From positions 1 through 28,790 of the forward strand of contig DGTA01000021.1 in assembly GCA_002394165.1 (NCBI GenBank): a stretch of 28,790 nucleotides of DNA, in the 5' to 3' direction. The stretch comes from Lachnospiraceae bacterium UBA4348. Lineage in GTDB: Bacteria > Bacillota > Clostridia > Lachnospirales > Lachnospiraceae. The notes beneath the pieces were generated by a model. That model ran no database searches. It saw only the letters and a program-made list of their open reading frames with translations, and was not told the DNA's origin. The position numbers and the translations under genes are program-made. Of this stretch, positions 22,432-28,790 are shown in pieces (positions within the stretch are counted from its first letter, which is position 1; each line of letters begins with the position of its first letter).

Positions 22432-22983
22432 ATGGACCGCAGGCAGCAGAAAACAAGAAAGGCAATCTTCGCAGCGTTTAACAAGCTTCTGGAAGAGAAG
22501 CACTTTAACAACATTACCGTGCAGGAGATCCTGGATGAGGCAAATATCGGGAGAAGCACATTCTACTCTCATTTCGAGACGAAGGACGCTCTTTTGAAAG
22601 AGATGTGCACGGACATTTTTGACCATATCTTTTCCCATGAGCTGCATTCGGAAACATCACATGATTTTTCTTCTTCAGACCATGGCCTGCAGGAGAAGAT
22701 CACTCATCTTCTTTACCACCTGAAGGATAACCGGGGAAATGTGTTGGGCGTCCTTTCCGGAGAGAGCGGAGAACTGTTCATGAAATATTTCAAGGAGTAC
22801 CTGGCAGCGATGTTCAGGCAGTATCCCGAATGCATCCGGCAGGACGTACCTCGGGAATTTGCCCTGAACCATCTGGTGGGAAGCCTGGCGGAAGCCGTGA
22901 AGTGGTGGATCGGAACAAAGATGGAGATGCCGCCGGAGGAAGCGGCGGAGGATTATCTGAAGCTGATCGGGTACGATCATTAA
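22432..22983 (+). CDS. TetR/AcrR-family transcriptional regulator
   Basis: A 183-residue regulator. Residues about 5-50 form the TetR DNA-binding helix-turn-helix (AAFNKLLEEKHFNNITVQEI, then ILDEANIGRSTFYSHFETKD), and the rest is the all-helical ligand-binding and dimerisation domain with a C-terminal half typical of the TetR_C group found in Firmicutes. The start at 22432 has GGAGGGAG upstream; an earlier ATG at 22402 lies before that site. It is divergent from the EamA transporter, which it most likely represses, with overlapping promoters and a palindrome between them. It might also control the sodium symporter that begins 96 bases downstream. Confidence 0.92.
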   Translation: MDRRQQKTRKAIFAAFNKLLEEKHFNNITVQEILDEANIGRSTFYSHFETKDALLKEMCTDIFDHIFSHELHSETSHDFSSSDHGLQEKITHLLYHLKDNRGNVLGVLSGESGELFMKYFKEYLAAMFRQYPECIRQDVPREFALNHLVGSLAEAVKWWIGTKMEMPPEEAAEDYLKLIGYDH

Positions 22984-22991
22984 GAAACAGA

Positions 22992-23019
22992 TTACTTTTT
23001 ACGGAGTATCGTGTATAAT
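22992..23019 (+). promoter_or_regulatory. Candidate promoter of the sodium symporter operon
   Basis: A perfect TATAAT (23014-23019) lies 60 bases before the transporter start, with TTACTT (22992-22997) 16 bases upstream as a weak -35 box. The gap to the start codon leaves room for a leader. Confidence 0.5.
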
Positions 23020-23079
23020 CATTACTGCTGTCTGCATTCACAGGCAGTAATATTACTTTCAGGCAGGCATTTGGAAAAT

Positions 23080-24444
23080 ATGGAAAAAGAGAGAAGCAGT
23101 TTTACCGGAAAAATTGGTTATGTACTGGCGGCAGCAGGCGCTTCCGTAGGCCTGGGGAATATCTGGAGGTTTCCTTATCTGGCGGCGAAATACGGCGGCG
23201 GAATGTTTTTGCTGGTCTACATTCTGCTGGCTCTGACGTTCGGCTTCACAATGATCATTGCCGAGACGGCCATCGGACGCAAGACAAAGAAGAGCCCGGT
23301 AGGGGCTTTCCGAAAATACGGCAGCGGGCCGCTGGAAAAGGGCGGCGGCTGGATCAATGCGATCATCCCGATCCTTATCTGCCCTTATTATTCAGCCATC
23401 GGGGGATGGGTGACGAAATATCTGGCGGAGTACCTGAAGGGCAACCAGGCTCTGCTTACACAGGAGGATTATTTTTCGAATTTCATTACCGGCGGGGCAG
23501 AGCCTGAGCTGTGGTTTCTTGTGTTTGTCGCGGCGAACCTTTTGATCATCTTCCTGGGCGTTGAAAACGGCATCGAACGCGTGACTAAGATCATGATGCC
23601 GATCCTGCTGGTGCTGGCCCTGGTGATCGCGGGTTATTCCGTCAGCATGCCGGGCGCTCTGGCGGGCGTAAAGTATTTCCTGGTTCCGGATTTTTCCAGG
23701 TTTACCTGGATGACAGTGGTCGCAGCCATGGGACAGATGTTTTATTCCCTGTCGATCGCCATGGGTATCCTGATAACCTTTGGTTCTTATATGAAGGATG
23801 ACGTCGCCATAGAAAGCGCTGCCGAGCAGGTTGAGATCTTTGATACCGGCATCGCCCTGCTGGCGGGCCTGATGATCATCCCGGCGGTCTTCGCCTTTTC
23901 GAACGGGGATCCGAGTGCCCTGAATAAAGGCCCTGCCCTTATGTTCATCACGATCCCGAAGGTTCTTGAGAGCACCGGCTTTGCGCGGCTTGGAGGCATC
24001 TTGTTCTTCGTTCTGGTGCTTTTTGCGGCCCTGACAAGTGCCATCGCGCTGACAGAAAGCGCTGTGTCAACGTTTGAGGACGAGCTGGGGATCGGACGCC
24101 GGCCTGCTACGGTGATCATTGCGGTGGTCACCATTATTCTCGGATCTTTGTCTTCCCTCGGATTTGGACCGCTTAAAATGATCAGTATTGCCGGGATGTC
24201 TTTCCTGGATTTCTCGGATTTCCTGACAAATTCGGTCATGATGCCGATCGCTGCGATCTGCATCTGCCTCATGGTCACACGCAGGATCGGCCTCGATGAG
24301 ATCAGCGAAGAGGTGGAAAAGGGCGGAAACCGCTTCAGGAGAAAAGGCGTTTTCAGCTTTATGATCCGTTACCTGTGCCCGGTCTTCCTGATCGTGATCT
24401 TGGTCAGCTCCGTGGCGGAGGTGTTTGGATTTATCAAGATTTGA
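23080..24444 (+). CDS. Sodium-dependent transporter (neurotransmitter:sodium symporter family)
   Basis: A 454-residue inner-membrane symporter of the NSS family, bacterial length, with about eleven helices. The hallmark of helix 1, ASVGLGNIWRFPY at 21-33, forms part of the sodium and substrate site, and the unwound helix 6 region is FYSLSIAMGILITFGSYM. Family members import amino acids (tryptophan, tyrosine, leucine, alanine) with sodium. The exact substrate is unknown. The start at 23080 has only a weak TGGAAAA site; in-frame GTG at 23011 overlaps the promoter. The beta-mannosidase gene follows 7 bases later, so the two are co-transcribed. The acidic/basic tail before the last helix is ordinary. 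Confidence 0.92.
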   Translation: MEKERSSFTGKIGYVLAAAGASVGLGNIWRFPYLAAKYGGGMFLLVYILLALTFGFTMIIAETAIGRKTKKSPVGAFRKYGSGPLEKGGGWINAIIPILICPYYSAIGGWVTKYLAEYLKGNQALLTQEDYFSNFITGGAEPELWFLVFVAANLLIIFLGVENGIERVTKIMMPILLVLALVIAGYSVSMPGALAGVKYFLVPDFSRFTWMTVVAAMGQMFYSLSIAMGILITFGSYMKDDVAIESAAEQVEIFDTGIALLAGLMIIPAVFAFSNGDPSALNKGPALMFITIPKVLESTGFARLGGILFFVLVLFAALTSAIALTESAVSTFEDELGIGRRPATVIIAVVTIILGSLSSLGFGPLKMISIAGMSFLDFSDFLTNSVMMPIAAICICLMVTRRIGLDEISEEVEKGGNRFRRKGVFSFMIRYLCPVFLIVILVSSVAEVFGFIKI

Positions 24445-24451
24445 GGTAAAA

Positions 24452-26941
24452 ATGGAGCAGTGGAGCTTAAACGGGTCGTGGAACATGATCTGCGGTGACG
24501 GTCATACGGTGACCGGGCAGATCCCCGGATCGGTGTATTCTTTTTTGCTTGATGCGGGAGAGATAGAGGATCCGTATTACCGGGACAATGAGCTGAAAGC
24601 CCTTCCTCTCATGGAGGAGGACTATACCTTTGAAAGGCAGTTTGACCTGCCGGAAGGTTTCGCCGGATGTGCGCATCAGCTTCTGCGGTTTGACGGGATC
24701 GATACGCTGTCGGACGTGTATCTGAACGGCGTGCATCTTGGCAGTACGGACAATATGCACATCGCCTGGGAGTATCCGGTCCGCACCCTTTTGAAAGAAA
24801 AGGACAATGTGCTGACGGTGGTCACGCATTCTCCGTTGCGTTTTATCCGTGAGGAGGACCAAAAGCATCATCTTGGCGGGTCTTATGAGGCAATGCGCGG
24901 CTTCCCGCACCTTCGCAAAGCGCACTGCATGTTCGGCTGGGACTGGGGCCCCAGGCTGCCGGACCAGGGGATCTGGAAGGATGTGACGCTGGTCGGCTGG
25001 AACAATGTGCGCATTCTCGACGCGCGCGTGAGGCAGGAGATCCTGACAGGGGACGGGGTGCCCGTGAACGAGGCTCCGGACGGCGGAAAAGCCGCCCATG
25101 AAGGGAATGTATCTGTTTACCTGACGACGGAAGTGATCACAGAGGGAACGGCGGGGAAGACAGAGATCACACTGACAGCTCCGGACGGACAGACCTGGCA
25201 GTTTGGAGCCGGAGAACGTTTTGAAGTGCCCGCGCCGGTGCTTTGGTGGCCGAACGGACTGGGCGCACAGCCGCTCTATACGCTTCGGGCGTCTGTTTTT
25301 TCGGAGCCTGGCAGCGAGACAGAGGAAGAGGATATAAAAGAACTCCGTATCGGCCTTCGCAGCGCGACAATGCTGCGAAAGGAAGACAGGTGGGGAGAGA
25401 CCTTCGCCGCCATGGTCAACGGGCAGACGTTCTTCTCCATGGGCGCCGATTATATCCCGGAAGACTGCATTCTTTCCAGAAGAAGCCGCAGTCGTACGGC
25501 GGCGCTGCTGGCAGACTGCCGAAGGGCGAATTTCAATGCCATCCGTGTCTGGGGCGGCGGATTTTATCCGGATGATGACTTCTTTGACCTGTGCGATGAG
25601 ATGGGGCTTATGGTCTGGGAGGACATGATGTTCGCATGCGCCAACTACAGGCTGACGGATGCTTTTGTGAAAAGCATCACCCTGGAGATCCGGCAGAACG
25701 TGCGCAGACTCAGGCATCATGCAAGCCTTCTGCTGTGGTGCGGCAACAACGAAATGGAACAGTTCGCTCTTGAGAGGGAATACGAAGGTACGGATGAGAC
25801 CGCTGCAGACTATCTGATCCAGAACGAATACATTATCCCCGCCATTTTGAAGGAAGAAGACCCGGACAGATTCTATTGGCCGTCTTCCCCCTCCTCCGGC
25901 GGAAAGTTCGACGATCCGCGCGATCCGGACAGGGGAGATGTGCACTACTGGGATGTGTGGCATGGCGGCATACCCTTCACCGGGTACCGTGACTATTACT
26001 TCCGCTATCTGTCGGAGTTTGGGTTTCAGTCCTTCCCGGCGATAGAAACGATCCGTTCCTTCACGCTTCCGGAGGACCGCAATATCTTCTCCTACGTCAT
26101 GGAGATGCACCAGAGAAACAGCGGGGCGAACGGGAAGATCCTGCAGTATCTGTCGCAGAATTATCTGTATCCGGCCGACCTGCCTTTGCTTGTCTATGCC
26201 TCGCAGCTTCTGCAGGCAGATGCGATCCGGTATGGTGTTGAACACCTGCGGCGCAACCGGAGCGATGATCGCTGCATGGGGGCGATCTACTGGCAGCTCA
26301 ACGACATCTGGCCGGTCGCGTCCTGGGCATCCGTGGATTATTTCGGGCGCTGGAAAGCGCTGCACTACAGTGCGAAGCGCTTCTTTGCCCCGGTGCTTTT
26401 AAGCTGCGAGGAGACAAGCCTGCCGTCGCTGGGAAGGACCTGCATCAGCGAACCGGAGAAGGTCATGTTTTCAGCTAAGCTTTGTGTCAGCAACGAGACA
26501 TTTGAAACGGTGGAGGATACGGTGATCTGGGAATTGAGGACACCGGACGGCCGGATCGAAAGAGAAGGGCGCTTTAAGACGCATACAAGCCCATTCAGCG
26601 CGCAGGCGTTCCCGAAGATCGATCTTGCGGATATCGACCCAAGGCGGCACCATCTTTCTTTCTGCATGGAAAAGGAAGGTTCTTCAGGGAGCGTTCTGTT
26701 TGCCGCTCCGAAGCATTATGCGTTCGCTGATCCACATCTGCATGTGTGTGCGGACGCCGCGGGCGAAACAGTTACCGTCACAGCCGATGCTTACGCCCGG
26801 TCTGTGGAGATCTCATCGGAAGACGGCAGCCTGCTTCTGGAGGACAATTATTTCGATATGGAGCCGGGCAGCAGGACACTTCGGGTGCTGCGCGGCAACG
26901 CGGACAGGCTCACTGTCCGAAGCGTTTATGATATACGGTAA
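24452..26941 (+). CDS. Beta-mannosidase (glycoside hydrolase family 2)
   Basis: An 829-residue cytoplasmic exo-hydrolase that removes terminal beta-mannosyl residues from manno-oligosaccharides. Domain order is the GH2 sugar-binding jelly roll (about 1-180), Ig-like sandwich (to about 300), TIM barrel (about 310-620) and C-terminal sandwiches. FGWDWGPRLPDQGIW (about 166-180), WWPNGLGAQPLYTL and GADYIPEDCILSR are typical of beta-mannosidases rather than beta-galactosidases. The acid/base is Glu434 in CGNNE and the nucleophile Glu522 in SEFGFQSFP, both intact. There is no signal peptide, so substrates must be imported. GAGGT lies 6 bases before ATG 24452. Being co-transcribed with a sodium symporter, usually an amino-acid importer, is unusual for such a gene. 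Confidence 0.92.
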   Translation: MEQWSLNGSWNMICGDGHTVTGQIPGSVYSFLLDAGEIEDPYYRDNELKALPLMEEDYTFERQFDLPEGFAGCAHQLLRFDGIDTLSDVYLNGVHLGSTDNMHIAWEYPVRTLLKEKDNVLTVVTHSPLRFIREEDQKHHLGGSYEAMRGFPHLRKAHCMFGWDWGPRLPDQGIWKDVTLVGWNNVRILDARVRQEILTGDGVPVNEAPDGGKAAHEGNVSVYLTTEVITEGTAGKTEITLTAPDGQTWQFGAGERFEVPAPVLWWPNGLGAQPLYTLRASVFSEPGSETEEEDIKELRIGLRSATMLRKEDRWGETFAAMVNGQTFFSMGADYIPEDCILSRRSRSRTAALLADCRRANFNAIRVWGGGFYPDDDFFDLCDEMGLMVWEDMMFACANYRLTDAFVKSITLEIRQNVRRLRHHASLLLWCGNNEMEQFALEREYEGTDETAADYLIQNEYIIPAILKEEDPDRFYWPSSPSSGGKFDDPRDPDRGDVHYWDVWHGGIPFTGYRDYYFRYLSEFGFQSFPAIETIRSFTLPEDRNIFSYVMEMHQRNSGANGKILQYLSQNYLYPADLPLLVYASQLLQADAIRYGVEHLRRNRSDDRCMGAIYWQLNDIWPVASWASVDYFGRWKALHYSAKRFFAPVLLSCEETSLPSLGRTCISEPEKVMFSAKLCVSNETFETVEDTVIWELRTPDGRIEREGRFKTHTSPFSAQAFPKIDLADIDPRRHHLSFCMEKEGSSGSVLFAAPKHYAFADPHLHVCADAAGETVTVTADAYARSVEISSEDGSLLLEDNYFDMEPGSRTLRVLRGNADRLTVRSVYDIR

Positions 26942-26959
26942 GGAACGGACAGGATACAG

Positions 26960-26993
26960 GAGCCGGTACACCATTTGGATGTACCGGCTCTTT
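26960..26993 (+). terminator. Intrinsic terminator after the beta-mannosidase
   Basis: An 11-bp perfect stem (GAGCCGGTACA and complement) with a 9-base loop is followed by TTT. It lies 18 bases after the stop. The short T-run lowers certainty, but the stem is strong and the position is right. Confidence 0.75.
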
Positions 26994-27045
26994 ACATTTG
27001 GCAGGCATTGCTCCGGAACGCATCTTTTGCGCTGAAAAAACTGTG

Positions 27046-27074
27046 TTGACAAATCCTGCAAGTATTTTTATAAT
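27046..27074 (+). promoter_or_regulatory. Consensus sigma-A promoter of the TetR/CPBP operon
   Basis: TTGACA (27046-27051), a 17-base spacer and TATAAT (27069-27074) match the consensus at all twelve positions, the strongest promoter in the window. The -10 box is inside the palindrome at 27065-27102. Confidence 0.92.
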
Positions 27075-27102
27075 TACCGTTATATAACGGCAATTATAAA
27101 AA
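27065..27102. promoter_or_regulatory. 38-bp palindromic operator overlapping the promoter
   Basis: The 38 bases read the same on both strands except for one mismatched pair (A27076 and C27091). The core is CCGTTATATAACGG (27077-27090), flanked by AT-rich arms. It covers the -10 box and transcription start and lies 14 bases before the TetR start codon, so the TetR protein it precedes is the obvious repressor. Confidence 0.85.
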
Positions 27103-27115
27103 ACGAGGTGAGGAA

Positions 27116-27682
27116 ATGCCGCCAAAACCAAAGATCAATAAACAGATGATCCTGGACGCTTCTTTTGAGATAATCCGGGAACAGGGCCATGAGATGATAA
27201 GCGCCAGGACGATCGCAGAAAAACTGGGGTGTTCTACACAGCCGGTAATGTATCATTTTAAAACGATAGAGGAGATCCGGGAAGAAGCATATAAGCTGGC
27301 CGATCAGTACCATACCGGCTATATCATGCCAAAGGGTGATAAAGGATATGATCCGCTCCTGGAACTTGGATTGAACTATGTCCGGTTTGGTTATGAGGAA
27401 AAAAATCTGTTTCGGTTTCTGTTTCAGACAAACAGTTTTGCTGGTTTAAATGTTGCGGCGCTCATGTCGGATCCGGGGCTTGGAGAAATGCTGTCGATGG
27501 TTTCTTCAGAAGTTGGATGCACAGAGGATGAAGCCGGGGATGCCTTTTTCAGCCTGTTTGTCTGTGCCCATGGAATAGCGAGCCTTATTGCGAATAATTC
27601 CATGGAATATGAGGAGGCCATCTTTCGGAAAGTGCTTGAAAACAGTTACACCAGCCTTACAAAACGAGGTCAAAACCAATGA
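27116..27682 (+). CDS. TetR-family transcriptional regulator (autoregulated)
   Basis: A 188-residue regulator. The N-terminal HTH occupies about residues 8-52 (LDASFEIIREQGHEMISART then IAEKLGCSTQPVMYHF) with the TetR hallmark turn CSTQPVMYHFKTIEE. The rest is a helical ligand-binding domain of the WHG type (ELGLNYVRFGYEEKNLFRFL). GAGGTGAGG lies just before ATG 27116. A palindromic operator overlies its promoter, and the stop overlaps the next gene's start by four bases (ATGA), so it and the CPBP protease form one operon. The inducer cannot be predicted; a membrane or peptide stress linked to the protease is inference. Confidence 0.93.
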   Translation: MPPKPKINKQMILDASFEIIREQGHEMISARTIAEKLGCSTQPVMYHFKTIEEIREEAYKLADQYHTGYIMPKGDKGYDPLLELGLNYVRFGYEEKNLFRFLFQTNSFAGLNVAALMSDPGLGEMLSMVSSEVGCTEDEAGDAFFSLFVCAHGIASLIANNSMEYEEAIFRKVLENSYTSLTKRGQNQ

Positions 27683-28407
27683 GAAAACTATATGAGAAAA
27701 ATGAGATACTGTTTGCTGTGATCTGGATACTTGTGTATTGTTTTGCATCGATTTCAATAAGGGGAAATCTGGGCGATGAGAGCATCTGGATGACCGTTGT
27801 CCTTCTTGTTATCGCGCTCGGGGTTACCGTTTTTATAAAGAAAAATCATCTGGAGAAAAAGTACGGGCTGACGGGATGGCCCCGCAATGCGAAAAGGTAC
27901 CTGTTCTTTATTCCGATGTGGATCCTGGCTACCGGAAATCTGTGGGGAGGCACAGGAACAGCCTATGACGGGGCAGGCCAGATATATGCCGTGATCTCCA
28001 TGCTGCTGGTCGGATATGTTGAGGAAGTAATTTTCAGAGGGCTGCTGTTTAAGGCGCTTATCCCAAAGGACGGAATCAAGCTGGCAATTATTATCTCATC
28101 AGTAACCTTTGGGATGGGGCATATCATAAACCTGTTCACAGGACAGGCTGATCTGACAACCGTGATCCAGGTTTTCTTTGCGATCGCATGGGGCTTCATT
28201 TTTACACTTGTTTTCTATAAAAGCCAAAGCCTGATCCCGGGTATAATCGCCCACGGGCTGATTGATGTATTCTCCTTGTTTGCAAACGGAAGCCGTCATT
28301 ACATGACAGCCTGGATCTATATGGGAGCAACGATACTGATCGCGATCGTATACGGTATATATCTCGTCAGGCTGCCGGAAGCAAGTGGAGAGACTTCTTC
28401 ACACTGA
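27679..28407 (+). CDS. CPBP-family intramembrane metalloprotease (Abi type)
   Basis: A 242-residue polytopic membrane protein with about seven hydrophobic helices. The catalytic motifs of the CPBP/CAAX prenyl-protease-like family are all present: EEVIFR (115-120) gives the Glu-Glu and Arg, His148 and Asn151 lie in GHIINL, and His192 with Asp196 in AHGLID. Members process or protect against bacteriocins, or cleave membrane peptides. Translation is coupled to the upstream TetR gene by an ATGA overlap, and no separate promoter is visible. There is no bacteriocin precursor or ABC exporter nearby in this window, so a role in peptide immunity remains inference. Confidence 0.92.
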   Translation: MRKLYEKNEILFAVIWILVYCFASISIRGNLGDESIWMTVVLLVIALGVTVFIKKNHLEKKYGLTGWPRNAKRYLFFIPMWILATGNLWGGTGTAYDGAGQIYAVISMLLVGYVEEVIFRGLLFKALIPKDGIKLAIIISSVTFGMGHIINLFTGQADLTTVIQVFFAIAWGFIFTLVFYKSQSLIPGIIAHGLIDVFSLFANGSRHYMTAWIYMGATILIAIVYGIYLVRLPEASGETSSH

Positions 28408-28418
28408 AAAAAAACATG

Positions 28419-28449
28419 TTGACTCCTACGTAACGTAATAGTTTATATT
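28419..28449 (+). promoter_or_regulatory. MerR-type promoter with 19-base spacer and dyad
   Basis: TTGACT (28419-28424) and TATATT (28444-28449) are separated by 19 bases, the over-long spacer typical of promoters twisted open by MerR proteins. The spacer contains a dyad, CT-N2-TACGT-A-ACGTA-N2-AG, centred near 28434. The MerR gene starts 32 bases later, so autoregulation is likely. Confidence 0.85.
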
Positions 28450-28480
28450 GACATTACCAGGCGAATGGAGGAAACGAAAG

Positions 28481-28790
28481 ATGATGACAGTACATGAGGT
28501 GAGCAAGCTTGCCGGAGTGAGTATACGCACTCTTCAATATTATGACAAGATCGGTCTTCTGCATCCGACGGGATACACCGATGCGGGTTACAGGCTGTAT
28601 GACGATGCAGACCTGGAGCGCCTTCAGCACATCCTGCTGTTCCGTGAGCTGGAGTTTCCTTTGAAGGATATCAAGGCGATCATAAACAGTCCTGATTTTG
28701 ACAGAAGCAAAGCCTTGGAACAACAGATAGAACTGCTTCGGTTAAAGAAGGAACATATTGAGAACCTGATGAACTTTGCACTTGGAATAA
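28481..28790 (+). CDS. MerR-family regulator (TipAL-like), 3' end cut by window edge
   Basis: The frame runs from ATG 28481 to the last base without a stop; 103 residues are visible. The N-terminal winged HTH is complete: EVSKLAGVSIRTLQYYDKIG, then TDAGYRLYDDADLERLQHIL, then FRELEFPLKDIKAII, the standard MerR pattern. A dimerisation coiled coil begins after residue 73 (LEQQIELLRLKKEHIENL). The ligand-binding domain is beyond the window; the HTH style suggests the TipAL group that senses drugs or thiopeptides. GGAGG lies 9 bases before the start. The promoter just upstream has the MerR-type geometry. Confidence 0.93.
   Translation, partial: MMTVHEVSKLAGVSIRTLQYYDKIGLLHPTGYTDAGYRLYDDADLERLQHILLFRELEFPLKDIKAIINSPDFDRSKALEQQIELLRLKKEHIENLMNFALGI

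Noticed and set aside
24467..26365. A 632-residue open frame on the - strand opposite the beta-mannosidase
   Set aside because: Composition is that of an antisense frame of a high-G+C gene; the + strand has intact GH2 catalytic motifs over the same interval.
27679..28407. Bacteriocin cluster around the CPBP protease
   Set aside because: No double-glycine leader peptide, ABC exporter or peptide precursor was found in the neighbouring sequence.

Overview
The window reads as a chromosomal segment of a low-to-mid-50s G+C Gram-positive anaerobe, most likely a gut Clostridia of the Lachnospiraceae type. This is inferred from strong AGGAGG-type ribosome sites, signal-peptide proteins with S-layer-like, bacterial Ig-like and CxxC repeats, a secreted tannase-like esterase, an HxlR regulator, and consensus sigma-A promoters. 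There are no tRNA or rRNA genes, CRISPR arrays, phage genes or intact insertion sequences. Gene density is high and almost everything lies on the + strand; the exceptions are a flavin reductase, a short-chain dehydrogenase and a drug/metabolite transporter.

Layout. 1-1952: end of a membrane protein, a cysteine-rich flavodoxin-like protein and an alpha/beta hydrolase. 2031-4262: large secreted tannase-like esterase with a collagen-like Gly-rich insert. 4536-5570: split-barrel flavin reductase divergent from an HxlR regulator. 5594-7925: macro-domain protein with an extra C-terminal domain, a minimal von Willebrand A protein and a small secreted protein carrying a textbook cystatin QVVAG-T-NY motif. 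8047-11343: short-chain dehydrogenase divergent from a tightly packed aldolase / metallo-beta-lactamase-fold / flavin reductase operon. 11340-13435: a lipase gene reduced to its C-terminal Asp-His half, then a polytopic membrane protein split by a single in-frame TAA. 13476-21407: two large exported proteins, an M16C zinc peptidase with S-layer-like C-terminus and a 1457-residue transglutaminase-like, repeat-rich protein. 21418-22983: EamA transporter divergent from a TetR regulator through overlapping promoters. 23080-26941: sodium-coupled transporter followed by a GH2 beta-mannosidase. 27046-28790: TetR/CPBP-protease operon under a consensus promoter with a 38-bp palindromic operator, then a MerR regulator with the 19-bp spacer promoter typical of that family.

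How they fit together. The window is mostly independent small operons for nutrient acquisition (tannase-like esterase, beta-mannosidase, sodium symporter, aldolase operon), surface biology (M16C peptidase, transglutaminase-like protein, cystatin-like protein) and one-component regulation (HxlR, two TetR, MerR), each regulator next to its probable target and several with visible operators. The most noteworthy items are the cystatin-like secreted protein, the lipase remnant and split membrane protein in one operon, the recently duplicated CxxC repeat block, and the well-defined TetR and MerR control regions. Functions are assigned from motifs and remembered family features only; no database search was run.
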